Positions 35,401-47,333 of a stretch of 47,333 nt of DNA are shown in pieces. How positions within the stretch are numbered: position 1 is the stretch's first letter; every line of letters starts with the position of its first letter. The notes under the pieces are model-generated. The model ran no database searches. It was given only the letters and a program-made list of their open reading frames with translations, and had not been told where the DNA came from. The stretch spans positions 1 through 47,333 of the forward strand of contig JH720339.1 in the NCBI GenBank assembly GCA_000231825.2, given 5' to 3'. Both the position numbers and the translations under genes were made by a program. The DNA is from Tetrahymena elliotti 4EA. Lineage: Eukaryota > Ciliophora > Oligohymenophorea > Hymenostomatida > Tetrahymenidae.

Positions 35401-36474
35401 ATAGACTATAACCAAATTTTGACTGACCTTAAATTAAATTAACCAAAAAAAGTTCTACTCATAGATACTTTACCATTTAGCATGAAAGAATCATATTCTA
35501 AAATAGAGGACAGGGCTTAATTCTTTTAGAGCGAGTAGAGATAAGACGATTTGATCCATTATATTTAGTTTTTAAAACTAAATTAAAAAGTATGGAGGAG
35601 TTTTAGTCTGAAATTTCCAAAAATCAAATGTCAAAAATCAGCCTTAAGAATTGTTTTTCTACCTTCTTTATACTATGAGTAAAAAAAATTTAGTAGTAAT
35701 TCAATATCTTTTCATCAAGTATTACTTGAAGAGATAGCTTCGGAATTTTAAGATGAATCTAATGAATGTAGATATATTAATAGAAATAAACAAAGATGGT
35801 ATTACTTAAATTTAAAAGAAATTTTTGGTGAGCTTGAAAATTAAAAATTAAAAGAATGCTTTGAGAAGCATATGAAAAATGGATAAATAGAATATTGTAT
35901 GAAGTAACCATAAACAAGTATATATAAGTAAGAATAAGAAGCTTTATCCATATCTGATATCACTCTTAGATAGAAAATTTTTAAATATTTCTCATAAAAC
36001 TTTAAGATGATTGAATTGTTATCAAAAGAAACAGAAAAATAATCCAATCAAACTTCAGAAAATATTCAACCATCTCAGTAATAACCAAATCAGATTTAGG
36101 GAAATGCAAATAATTTAAGTAGTACTTCAAATAACTTTTTTTCTAGTAAAAAGTAGTCATTAATTTTCTAATAATATTTTAATAATCTAGTAGATAATAT
36201 CATATCTCGAAATAATAAAATCATTAAACAATTTTCATAAAACAAAGAAACTTTTGCTCAAGCCTCATAGGTTTAAAAAGTATATTCAACTTTCTATGAT
36301 AAAACAAATCACTGTATCTCTAAAAAGTAGCAGCAAGAGAAAGTTGAAAAGGAGCTAGATCTCTACATTGCAAGAAAATATAAAAGCTCTATGCTATTTT
36401 ATTTTTCAAATTTTCAGAATATTGTTACAATCACTCTCTTCTTTTTTATATTTCTTATATCTATATTCAAATGA
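32401..36474 (+). CDS. very large Gln/Asn-rich tail-anchored protein, unrecognised
   Basis: Three exons (32401-32870, 32920-33071, 33137-36474) with 49- and 65-nt introns give 1,319 residues. Exon 3 is 3.3 kb without a single TGA, far beyond chance. Most of the sequence is Gln, Asn, Ser and Lys and likely disordered. Two more ordered, unidentified regions stand out: one around 34480-34620 (IKFRKLHRIYFKPRNYFRG, then VAILHFNGVLGIYENPF) and one around 34930-35500 with many aromatic residues (WYYVILILP, HYYCDAMYSYDN). The last 30 residues form a hydrophobic anchor (IVTITLFFFIFLISIFK), as in tail-anchored proteins facing the cytosol. The start at 32401 is the first ATG after the upstream gap; the frame stays open further upstream, so the N-terminus may be longer. 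No family is recognised. Confidence 0.78.
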
Positions 36475-36729
36475 AATAGTATTTAAATTATCTAATTATT
36501 TATATCTCTAAATATCTAATCAACATTTAAAATCTCAATTTTTATTCAAAAAAAATCAAAAATATAATAAATTATATGGATTTTTAAAAAAAGATAAAAT
36601 TAAAAAATTTGATTGATTAATAACTAAATAAATAAATACAAAAAGTTAAAAAAAACACTTCTAGATTCTATTTTTTTAATTAAAATATGCATTTCTGATA
36701 ATCTTTTTATTCGTTTCAAAAAAATTTTT
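36475..36729. other. intergenic, no gene seen
   Basis: 255 bp of AT-rich sequence between the tail-anchored gene and the receptor-like pseudogene. Confidence 0.5.
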
Positions 36730-38364
36730 GATAACTTAAAGATCTTCTTTATACTCTTGCTCATCTTTTTACTTCTAATTTCAAGATACTTCAAATATTT
36801 TTCATTAATCTTTAAATCAGTTAGATCAGCTCATATTAATTTTAGCTAATCTAAAGTAAAAACTGCTTTATGATAAGCGTTATTTTGCTGAAATTGTGTT
36901 AATTAGAGCAAATGTGACAATTATATTTCTAGTGATAGAATTAGTTGCAGTAATTAATCTGAAAAATATGATTTTATAGATTCATCTTATAAACAGAAGA
37001 AATGTAAAATATGCTATAGCTTCCTTATCAATTAATTCAAAATCTCAATATTAATGCATACCACATTGTGATTCATAATAATTGGTTTACTTACTATTTT
37101 ATCTTTAATGGAATTGATTATAAGTATTGTGTTTAATCTAATTTTTGTTAACCTCAGATAAAAATATTTGCTCTCACATGATTGTATCTCAGCAGAATTT
37201 GATGATAGCTCAGGAAAATGTCTTCTTAATTGTCTTTCTAATTAATATTAGGTACCTTAAAATAGTATATGCTCTTACTAATGGTGTAACATGTTTTCTG
37301 ATAAAAAACTATGAAATAGATCTTGTTGAAAAATATTACAAATAAAATGGTTAGCATAAAAAATGCTACCAGTACTCATCAGATCAATATTTTTCTTTAA
37401 ATAATGGTATATTAGAATATGTTACCCTTAATTAATATAGTGAAAGTCTAAGTCGGTTTAAAAGTTCAATAATGAAGACTATAAGTAATGCAATAAAATA
37501 CTACTTAGGGATTATTGTGAATTTAATAAAAAATTAATTAATATACTTCTACTTCTTAGAGTTTATTTTAGTTCAAGTCTATCAACAAAATCCTAAATAT
37601 CTACTTAGTATTACCAGGAAATATTATAAGCAACAGAAGATATATTTTCAATTAACTCCTATTTACTTGAGAATATTAGTATATCATAAGGTAATTAGCC
37701 TGCGATAACTGGATCTTCTTAGCTAAAAGTAAGAGGTTAAATGAAAATGAAATTACATGGATATATATCAAATCATGAAATAAATTCTTTCTGACATTCC
37801 AAATTGAGGTATTTCCATCCTTGAATAAGATCATGTTCATAATTCTTTTTAATAAAATTTAGCTTTTTAAGTTGCTTTTGTTAAAAATAATTTCTTTTGC
37901 CCACCAGATATTTGTAAAAAGAAATAGCTTTTATAGATGATAAAAGAAAAATGGTAGAAAATTCATGAAGAATTTCTATTTCCTTAATAAATTCTTATGT
38001 TAAGGACTTAATTAAAATGGATTTTTAGCTTGGAGTCAGGGGCAGCTAACTAATTAATAGATAACATTTGGAATAGTAGATGGTTCTTGGATTTACTATG
38101 ACCAAGAATGTTTCTAGGTTGATAAAAGTATTGTAATTCTGAAGATATCAAAGAGTTATAAGGTTAAAAATATTTAGAATAACCTTTTCTTGCTTTGTAT
38201 TTGTTGGCTTCGCAAGTGTTATTTTAGTTAGTTATGAATGACAACTAATTATCATGAATAATGAACTCTAAAGTCAGCAAATAAAGAAATTTAAAATAGA
38301 ACAACTCATTTTTGAAGGGGATAGATTAAATGAATTTAAAAACGAAGAAGAAATAATTTTTTGA
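36730..38364 (+). pseudogene. broken cysteine-rich type I membrane protein gene
   Basis: Pieces of one protein appear in changing plus-strand frames. There is a signal-like helix (FFILLLIFLLLISRYF, about 36750-36800). Cys-rich segments of the kind found in ciliate surface proteins follow (NCVNQSKCDNY, KKCKICYSF, CIPHC, and DCISAEFDDSSGKCLLNCLS at about 37170-37230). A Ser/Thr/Gln-rich part and TFGIVDGSWIYYDQECF (about 38068-38120) come next. A C-terminal transmembrane helix (ITFSCFVFVGFASVILVSYE) is followed by a charged tail ending EFKNEEEIIF. An in-frame TGA at 38239-38241 separates helix and tail, and at least three frame changes occur without good splice sites. Some could be introns, but together they indicate a dead gene. 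No intact ATG start was found. Confidence 0.55.
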
Positions 38365-39217
38365 TAACCTTTTTTGATACAATTTGAACATAGAATTAAA
38401 AAATATTTTTAATTTTTATACAATATTGATAAATTATATTTTTTTCAATTGATTTCATCTTTTTTCATAAAGTAAATAAAAATTAATATCTGCTACATTA
38501 TTGTGTTTATGAACATATTTTTTCATTTTCTGTATTTATATCTATTTTACCATCATTATCTTATTATATATTAATAACCTATTATATGCAGGGATTTGAT
38601 AAAAGTGAGATAGTTGTTAAAAATTATATCCTAATTTATTTAAAATATTTTGCAAAAACTACTTAAATTAAAATAGATTAGAAAACAGATATTAGTATAT
38701 GTGTATATTATCCACATTTTTAAAAATGTTAACTGTCCTGTTAAGTATAATAAATAATTAGTAATTGCAAAAATGGATTTGAAAGAGCAAAAATGAAATT
38801 TCACTTTAAGACAAATTTTCTGAATCAGAACTTCTAAATATTTCAAAGCTTCTTCTATATTTGTATATCTGGGGAAAAGCAAAGTCAAAATAGGTTGCTA
38901 TAATAAATCATATGTTGTCTTTTTTGGTTTACATATTCTAAAATATTTAAATTAGAGGAAGGTATTTAAGTTACATCCTCATTAGGAAGTAAATTATAAA
39001 ATCAGAACTTTTTATTGTTTCTAGGGCAAAGATTTTTGAGAAATAGAAATCTTAATTTGGTTACAAATATAAGAATGATTATAATCAAAAATATAGACAA
39101 CTTTAAACAATTTTTTAATAATAAAACCTTGAAAATAAAAGTATTTACTGTAACTTAGATAGCTTTTTCAAACAATTTTTAATTAATTAAGTTTTGCTTA
39201 AGATGTATCTTTTGATT

Positions 39218-39229
39218 TTACCTACCCCA
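39218..39229 (+). repeat. ACCTACCC motif, copy 1
   Basis: TTACCTACCCCA, preceded 75 nt upstream by ACTGTAACTT (from 39145). Confidence 0.45.
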
Positions 39230-40732
39230 ACTTTAACAATTAAGCAAATATGTTTACCTCAAATCTAATTAAAAAAGTTTATGCAGACTATTAATTAATT
39301 TCAGAATTCATTATATTTAACTGAAAGAAAAATAAAGTTTGAATGAATATTGATAATCAAAACCATATGCTTTACATCACTCTTCTTTGGCTTTTCGGAA
39401 GTAAAGAAAATTTTAGATTTGATATGATTTAGAAACTGTTTTAAAATATAAAAACTATTATAAAATGGAAAATAAAAGTATTTATCCTTATAAAATAGTT
39501 AGAAAAAAGTTGGATTATTTATTTTTATATAATAATAATTTTTTTTCACTAACATGAATACATTAGATATAAATTATTTTTCATTAGAATATTAAGATTA
39601 ATTATAAAGGATTAGAACTACATCACAATTTTATTTAGAATATACCTTTAATAAACAACTTTAAAATCAGCTTCTTATTTTCCCCTTAAAATGATATTGC
39701 CTTTTACATTGCTTAAAGAAATGATAAATAAAATAAGCTCTAAAGAAAAATTAAATATATAGAGAGGAAAAACCTAAAAGATCATCTTTAATACATGTGA
39801 AAAATAAATTTTTTTTCATACAATTTTTAAAACCTGAAGTCTTTTTTTTATAAAAATTGAGATAAGACCCACCAAGTTTATAAAATATTTGTTTCTTTAG
39901 AACTTAAATTATAACATCTCTACAAATCAAATTATCTAAAAGTAAAATGGCATTTTATGATTTTTAAATAGGAATATTTAAATCCTCTTTTTTAAGTTGC
40001 TGAGAGTCTTAATACTTAGAAAAATTATTTCTCTCATACATAATTAAATGAAAATATTTATTCATAGATAAAATAAGAAAAATATGAAATCACAATTAAA
40101 ATATATATTGTAGTAATACTTTTTATTTTTTCTTTTGCTAAGTTTTTTTATTAAAATCCTAAAAAATAGTAGATTTATCAAAAAATAACTAATAAAAATA
40201 ATTTTAACATGAAAATTTATAAAATTTAAAGTATACCTAATTTTTAATTATCCTTCAAAATAAAATGTAATTTATTATCCTGAAAATATTGGTTTAAAAT
40301 ATGAAAATGAATTTCTTACTAATGCTGTAAGAACTATTTAGATATTGATTTTATGATTCTAAACATTTTTATATTCTTAATTCTTTAGATGCTTGGGAAA
40401 AGTATAAAAATTTATAAAAAAGAGTTAAAATTATAAAATGGGTATTTGACTTTTAGTATTTTCATATTTTTAATAGTTTAAGTTATCAGTAAATACTAAA
40501 GTAACATACTCATAGCTCGGTAAAATATTGAATGAATAATTATCTTTGTTTAAGTTTCTATATAAAGAAGTAAAATCTTCTTTTACTTTGTTTATTAGAT
40601 AATAGAAATACATCAATTAAAGATAAAGATAGACAAAATGAATTGATTGCTCTAAAAACTCAAAAATAAATCACTTAACTTTTACTTTACCAGTTATATT
40701 TTTTAATTAATCTATAAGATATTTTGATAATA

Positions 40733-40742
40733 TCACCTACCC
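40733..40742 (+). repeat. ACCTACCC motif, copy 2
   Basis: TCACCTACCC, preceded by CACTTAACTTT from about 40673. Confidence 0.4.
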
Positions 40743-41768
40743 TATCTAAATTAAAAAAATATAATGTAAGGCAAAAGTTATTAAAATTAAAAACATTTAA
40801 TGAAGTTTACTAAATTAATATGAGTGGTAATCAAAATGAGTAAAAAGGAAAAAAAGATTTACTTTTGGACTTTTTTTCCGCAACTAATTTCTTTCTTTTT
40901 AGAAGGTTATCTTTATTAAGTTAGAAAAATTTTAAAGAATTTTAAAGAAAGACATTTATAAAATCATTTATTTGTTTTCAACAAATTGATTTTAAATACT
41001 AGATCATTTAAAATGTTTTTTTGTTATTTATTAAACAAAATAGATTTTAAGAAAAAATTCAATTTTAAAAAATAAAATAGTAAAATTTTAATTATTTTAC
41101 TTCCAAATAATTAAATAATAGAAGTATTTGAAAGAGATAGGAAAATATTACACTTAACCTGGTTCTAGATATAAAAATACTTTTTTCTTCTTTAGCTAAT
41201 AGTCATATTACAAATGATATTTACAAATAAATAAAAGAATTTAAAATTCAATCTCACATGGGAAGCTAAAATATCAAGAAAACTTTATCATTATTCTCAA
41301 ATAGGCATTATCTTTATTTTACTTCAGATATTCTAATCACTAAAAATGAAATCTAATTACAGGAAAATTTTTTTACACTTTAAAAACTTTATCAAATTTA
41401 TAAAAACTAAAAATTAATTTATTATTTTATTTTTTAGGTTAAAAATAATATTCCAAATTTTAAATATTTTTGATTTCATTTAGTTTTAAATTGACTAAAA
41501 AGATATTTGTAAATATAAAAAATGTAAAATTTGGCAAATAAAACTATTTAGCTTTATAAATTAAATAATGTAAATATTAGATGTACTCTTATGTAATAAA
41601 GAGTATTTTCTTTTTCTTAAATTCAGAAAATTAGATCTAGTTTAAGCAGTTGATGATACAAATTCAATCAATTTTTTTAGATTCAGGACTATATCATCAT
41701 ATTAATTAAAAAATATTTGTAACTAACTATAAAATCAAATTTCCTTCTCTTTCCGTTTTCACTAGATT

Positions 41769-42107
41769 ATGTTTTTGATATTCATTTATATTGTTAAAAT
41801 AAATGATAAAAAATACCTTATCCAAAAGAGGACTTACAAAAATTGTAAATTTCTTTCTGAAAATAAGATTACAAAAAGATTTTACAGAGCTCTTTCTATT
41901 CTTAAACAAATCATTTTTAAATATTTTACAGATTTTGAATTTATCAAGCCATGCAACTCTAAAAATGCTATTCAAATTTACTATGATGATTCATAAAATT
42001 TAAAAGATAATTTGATATGCTAAATCAGTAGTGTCTATGATAAGATAATAGTATTTTATTACTAAATTTTTATGATTAAACAAATAATTTTAAAAAAAAC
42101 TTATTGA
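41769..42107 (+). CDS. possible small gene or gene remnant, unrecognised
   Basis: A 112-codon frame from ATG to TGA inside the gene-poor region. It is slightly less AT-rich than its surroundings. The middle reads like protein (KKYLIQKRTYKNCKFLSENK and FEFIKPCNSKNAIQIYYDDS), while the ends are low complexity. Another frame of similar length overlaps on each strand, so chance cannot be excluded. No family is recognised. Confidence 0.22.
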
Positions 42108-43109
42108 TAAAAGATAGATTATTTAGTGTAAAATTTAGGAAATGGATAAAATTATTTTTTAAACAAGAACTTAAAAACGAATTTTCTTTTTTTTTTTTTG
42201 CTTTATTTGCAATATTTTGATAACAAAAATTGAGAAAAAGTCTCTAAATTTAAAAAGAAATCTGTAGTTTTTCACCTAACATTATAATATCTCAAAAAAT
42301 ACAATTATTAATAAGCAAAATATGATTCTATGATTTTTAAGTGCATAATATGTATTCGTTTACTAAAAAGCTGAAAAACTAAATCCTAAGAAAAATTATT
42401 TTCACTAAGTGATTGTCAAACTAATATACGTATTTGTTATTGAAATAAGTAATAAATCAAATAAAACTAATAAGAAACTTAAAAATCAAATTTATGAGAA
42501 TCATTTTTTAATTTTACCTAGATAAGAGCATTAATAGAAAAAAACCATAAAAATTATTTTTTAGAATAGTATGCAAAGAAGATTTATGGAGGTATTATTA
42601 CCTATGTTTTACATATTTGAATACCTATATTTCACTTTTAAATTTTAGCTGTATTTAGATCAGAAAAGTAATAGATGACTATATGAATATTAAATAATCA
42701 ACGTATCTATTCTTCATACTCTTATAATTCGTATTTAAAGATGAATTTTTAAGATTCAAGATCCTTGAAATAATATCTATAAAAAAGGAAAATCATTCTA
42801 AAAAATAGTTGTCTAGGATAATGTGTCTAAATCCTTATAATGGAAACATATTTGAAGATTTAAATGATAACAAATAAAATAAAATCTAATTTTATATAGT
42901 TCAGTTAAGAATTTTATCAATATTTCTTATTGGCTTATCAAAAATTAATTTCATTAAAAGCAGCTTACAATTTAACAGTATGGCATTAATTAGAAGAATA
43001 TTTGTATGTAATTTAATTAATTGCAAGATTTTAATACATCAAAAAACAAGTCACTGTAACTTTGAAGATTTCAATTTCTAATTAATTTTTTTGCAAGATA
43101 TTTACTAAT

Positions 43110-43120
43110 TTACCTACCCA
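43110..43120 (+). repeat. ACCTACCC motif, copy 3
   Basis: TTTACCTACCCA context, preceded 61 nt upstream by CACTGTAACTTT (from 43052). Confidence 0.45.
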
Positions 43121-44831
43121 GAAAAAATAATTAAATAAATGTTACAAAAAGATATATTCTGATTAAAATTAAAGAGGATACCAAAATTAAGTATCCAAAT
43201 TTATTTGAGATCAAATACCTACAAGGAAAGCAGAAACTGTAAACTTTATCACTTTTTTCTTTTGTGGGATTTTTAGCAATTAAGAAAAAAACGAATGAAA
43301 GAAAAAATAAAACATTCCATTCATGTGAATTAGTTTCTATGATTTATTTATCTTTCTATAAGATGAATTATTTATTATAAAATTTGATTAAATCCAAAAA
43401 ATTACTGAAACGAAGAAAGAGAGAAAATATTTCACTAACTATCTTTCTCGAAGTACTGAAATATTATTCTACCTTTTTGTTTTTTACCTAAAATTATCAT
43501 TACATAAACTATATATAGATAAAGAAAAGCTTTTTTTAGTTTTATTTTGGTATTAATCTTTAAGCTAAAAATATGTTTCTATAATTTTACTGAACTACCA
43601 AACTCCATAAATAAAAGTATTATAGATAATTCCTTTTTTTCACATAGCAATGAGTTTCATATATCAAAACTGTATTATCTAAAATTTGTTTATTCATTAT
43701 CTTAGTTTGCATTTTACTCACATAATACCTTTAAAACAACAATATCATTATTGATATTAATTAAAATAAGGTATTAAATAATAAAATATTTTTTTACAAA
43801 AACTACAAATTAATTTTTAAAAAGTAAATTTTCATCAACCAATTTGGATTTGTGTTCGTTTAAAAGTAATTAACAAAGGCTAGTCAATTTTCTTATTTAA
43901 AATTATTGTTTATATAAAAAATAATAAAGTGACATTTTTAATATTAAACTTTATTTCAAATATTGTTAAAAAAAAAGCTCAATCAAAAATAATATTTAAA
44001 GTTGAATTAAACAATATTATTTTATAAACTTCAAAAAGCTTTAGTGTATTCTAAGTATTAATTAATATATAAATCTAATACTAAGACTTCTTTTTAAAAT
44101 AGTATACTGAATAGGTTTTAAAGTTGTTTGCTAAGACTTGTTAAAAAGAAAAGACTAGTAAATATTGTTTTACTTATATATATAAATTATGAATGAAAAT
44201 AAATTTTTTAAGTTATCATACCAAAATAATGTAAAATAATAAACTTAAAATATAAGAAATTTATATACTTTAGTTAGTATTTAGCTACACCATAAATTAG
44301 ATTCTGGAAATATGCAAAATAATTTTTTATTTTTTGAAATATACTTTAGAAAATAAAATTGTTTTTCATTATGATAAAATTAAATTCACATTATATTTAT
44401 TCAACTACTTAAAAATTTAAATTAATATTTAATAAAAAACATAATTTATCTCCATAAAAATTCAAATTAAAAAAATTAACATTGTTTTCATAAAAAAATC
44501 ATTATAATTTTTTAGTGGTAAATTTGTTGGCTCAAGACTTTTAGGTATTTAGATATTCTTTAATTTTTTTATAAGAAAAAGAGTCATTCAAAAACAAGTT
44601 AAATATGAGTCTATCTTTAGATTTTAATTATCTTTAAATTATCCTTGGCTAAAATATTTGAAGAGTATTTCTAGTTAATCAAAAAAACCTTAACTAAATA
44701 TAGCTTACAAAATGGCAGAATGATGTTAATAAAAGAAAAACTAAAAGCAATATTATTATTTTAATACTTCAAAATTACTTCACTGTAAGTTTGCCAAATA
44801 TTTGTTAGAATAGGGTATAGTCATTTAATTT

Positions 44832-44843
44832 CACCTACCCCTA
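44832..44843 (+). repeat. ACCTACCC motif, copy 4
   Basis: CACCTACCCCTA, preceded 53 nt upstream by CACTGTAAGTTT (from 44781). Confidence 0.45.
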
Positions 44844-45552
44844 TTTTAATTTCATAAATTTCACTTGATGCTTCAATCTAATAAATTATAAGTTTTCAAA
44901 AGATTAAGTCTATAAATTCTTTTGTCCAATAATTAAAAGCAATCATTTTAATCAGTTTGAGTCAATTAATTAAAAGAATTATAACCAGAAACTAAATTTA
45001 TTCATATTTTATTTATCTTCTATGAAGAATAAGAAAAATATTTATTCCTTATCACAAATTTAAAAATTGTTTTATCTTTTGAAGAAATATCTAATTATGA
45101 TGTAAGAAAATGGAAATATTTTAAAAATATATTCATAATTTAATAAAATTATATGTAATAACTACTTAATTCTTCATATTCATTTTAAAAATATTATTAA
45201 AAATAAAAATGGTTGAATTTTATTTGTTCAAGGTGTTCAAAACATATCTTTTTAAATATCAAAATTATTTAATGATTTGTTAAATTTTAAAAATGTAAAG
45301 ATTGAAATAAAGCTATTTATTAATACTGGAAACTAGTTTGAGACATTAAGTATTTGATTTGAAGTTCTAATTTTATAAGAAAAAAATGCTTAATCTGAAG
45401 CTATCTATTTTCTTATTCTCATCATTTTATATGAAATTTAAAAATTGATATTTTGATTTAGATTAGTGATATGTGTTTTATATTTAAGAAAATGAGATGT
45501 GGATGAACTAGCTTTAAGGAAATTTATATTATATCAGGCATTTCATTAATTC

Positions 45553-45565
45553 GACCCTAGGGGTC
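45553..45565. repeat. GC-rich hairpin GACCC-TAG-GGGTC
   Basis: A 5-bp perfect stem with a 3-nt loop, eight G/C of thirteen bases in DNA that is otherwise about 85% A+T. It is flanked by TTCG and TAAAATTTTT. It might be part of a structured RNA or a recombination site; nothing more can be shown. Confidence 0.5.
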
Positions 45566-46405
45566 TAAAATTTTTGTAACGATGATTCCAAAAATCACTC
45601 ATATGCTAAATTTTTTTTTGAGGAAATTTTTTATTTTAATCATGTTTACAAATCCCCCTTCTTTAATTTATTTTTAAGTATACAACAGAATAAATTATTA
45701 AATTTCGGTTCTGAAAGTTATTGAAAATGAGTAAATTTAAAGATATTTTATAAATGAAATATCTATTTTGTAAATATTTATTTATTTTTGCTAGTAACAT
45801 TATATTTTAAAGCTTTAACAGTAAGTTTTTATAATATTTAAAATTTTTAAACAATTAATATTTAAACATAAAACTTAAGATTAGTTAGGCAGGAATATCT
45901 AATTCAAGCATAGGATTAAATTCTGTTTTTCAGATAAAAATTTAAGATGTATAAAAAATAGTTTTATTGTTTTTGTAGAATTATTTATAAAGTTATAAAA
46001 CCTCACAATGATAAACCATGAAAAAGATTTTTCCCTCTCAAGTTTCAAGTTGAGTTAAAGTCTCTAAATCAAAAAATAAAATGCAGATTTGAGAAGAATA
46101 TATAATCATTTCCGTTATGAATCAAATTATTTCAAATAAAAAGTGATTGAAATACTTTTTTATTAAACCTAATTTTTTTCTAAAATAAAAAGAAGCTGAT
46201 GTTAACAATAATTCTTTTGAACATACATTTTCAAAATGATTATTTATGATCTTAATAGTTGCAAATACAAAAATTTTGACAATATTAAAATTTAAGATAT
46301 GACATATTTTAACTATTCATTAAATAATAGCTAGTATAATTTTAGAATTAAAAATATATTGAGGATTAAAAATTTTTAATTCTTTTAGAAGAATATTTGC
46401 AAATT

Positions 46406-46417
46406 AAACCTACCCCT
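46406..46417 (+). repeat. ACCTACCC motif, copy 5
   Basis: AAACCTACCCCT. The upstream partner string is not recognisable here. A weaker relative, TTACTTACCCTA, follows at about 46967. Confidence 0.4.
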
Positions 46418-47333
46418 AATAAGTAAATTATATAAATAATTAGATAAGTGATTAAATTAAAAAAATTATATCTCTTCTAATACTGTTTAGTACATCATTT
46501 TTTGGTATTTTTAGACTTACTAATATTTTTTGAGTATATTTTTAAAAATTGAAAAAAAATGTTTTGATAAAAATAAGATTAATATTTTGAATCATTTTAT
46601 ATGAATTCTATTCAGAAGAAACTAAAATAAGTCAATTATCTGAATTTATTAACTTTTTAAGAACAAAAAGATTTTATCTAAATCATTAGAATTCAAAAAT
46701 ATAAGATAAATTACTAAAAAAATGATCTTTTAAAAATAAAGTGTTTTAATTTGCAATTTAATATAAAATTAAAATATTTTTGATTTGTCCATGTTTTTAA
46801 GATAAAATAAATATTTAGAAATTCATATTATCTTTAAAATTTATTTAAAAAAAATTTAAAAATGCTTGCACTCTTATATAAAGTCTACAAATAATTAATA
46901 GTTCAAGATGATCAAACCCAAGATATGTGTTTACATTTTTTTAAATTAGTTAATGTGATAATAAATTTACTTACCCTACTAATTAGTTTTATTTATTTTT
47001 TGGAGAGAATAAAAATAAAAAGCTAATAAAATCAAATATTAATTTAAGGGGTAAGAAATAAAGTATTCATTAATTTTAAACATATATAAAAATTGATTTT
47101 TTATTATAAATTGAGATATTAATAGAAAAGTGATTTAAAAGATTAATAATTGTAACTATTTTCATATTTAATAATTAAATAAGAAAAAATAAATTCAAAA
47201 AATTCAGAAAAATAATGAAAATTTAACATTAAATTGTTTCTTTATTCTTAATATTCTGTACCTAAAAATGCTTTGGTATGGATTGTTTAGAAGATGAAGT
47301 ATTAAGTAAGACAGGAAACTTTTGCATTAAAAA

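Larger units (their letters stand above)
38365..47333. other. gene-poor AT-rich region with a recurring motif
   Basis: About 9 kb with no convincing protein gene on either strand; frames are short and rich in Lys, Asn, Ile and Phe, as expected by chance. A short motif, ACCTACCC (with small changes), recurs near 39220, 40735, 43112, 44833, 46407 and (as TTACCCT) 46971. The first four have a CACTGTAAC-like string 50-75 nt upstream. A poly-T run lies at 42187-42199. The region may be old repeats or noncoding transcription units; its density is unusual for a ciliate macronucleus. Confidence 0.5.

Noticed and set aside
38640..38888. Minus-strand ORF in the gene-poor tract
   Set aside because: No splice context and no recognisable domain, and its length is expected by chance when only TGA terminates.
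1..47333. CRISPR array, bacterial operon or integrated bacterial segment
   Set aside because: No regularly spaced direct repeats are seen, and all recognisable genes are eukaryotic, mostly intron-bearing, and in ciliate code.

Overview
The window looks like ciliate macronuclear DNA, most likely Tetrahymena or a close oligohymenophorean relative. Base composition is about 80% A+T. Every convincing reading frame uses TAA and TAG as sense codons in positions expected for Gln, and ends only at TGA. Introns are AT-rich, GT...AG and mostly 45-120 nt (the longest is 594 nt), which excludes Paramecium with its very short introns. Because TAA and TAG are sense codons, standard-code ORFs are only fragments of the genes. 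The gene models here were built by hand from TGA-only frames, splice sites and phase arithmetic.

Layout, 0-10 kb. A WLM-type metalloprotease (minus) diverges from a gene for a degenerate DEAD-box-like protein that carries a mitochondrial-type N-terminus and a C-terminal membrane anchor. An ADCK1/COQ8-family kinase (9 exons), a TAF8-like histone-fold protein and an LFG/Bax-inhibitor-1 protein follow on the plus strand.

Layout, 10-30 kb. This stretch is mostly minus strand: eIF4A (3 exons), an Old Yellow Enzyme-like flavoprotein, a 12-exon coiled-coil protein with a possible RasGAP-like C-terminus, and purine nucleoside phosphorylase. KIN17 is on plus. Then come a type I membrane protein with an H-type-lectin-like ectodomain, a small secreted protein, and a jacalin / F-box-like / FBA lectin protein.

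Layout, 30-47 kb. A decayed mariner-family transposon with well preserved terminal inverted repeats is followed by a 1,319-residue Gln/Asn-rich tail-anchored protein. Next is a broken cysteine-rich membrane-receptor-like pseudogene, then about 9 kb with no convincing gene. That desert holds a recurring short motif (ACCTACCC, often preceded 50-75 nt upstream by CACTGTAAC-like sequence).

The genes do not form an operon or single pathway; neighbours are typical independent eukaryotic transcription units. Two genes (DEAD-like protein and ADCK1) have N-termini compatible with mitochondria. The most unusual items are the DEAD-box pseudo-helicase with a membrane anchor, the jacalin-FBA lectin, the mariner relic written in ciliate code, and the motif-bearing desert.
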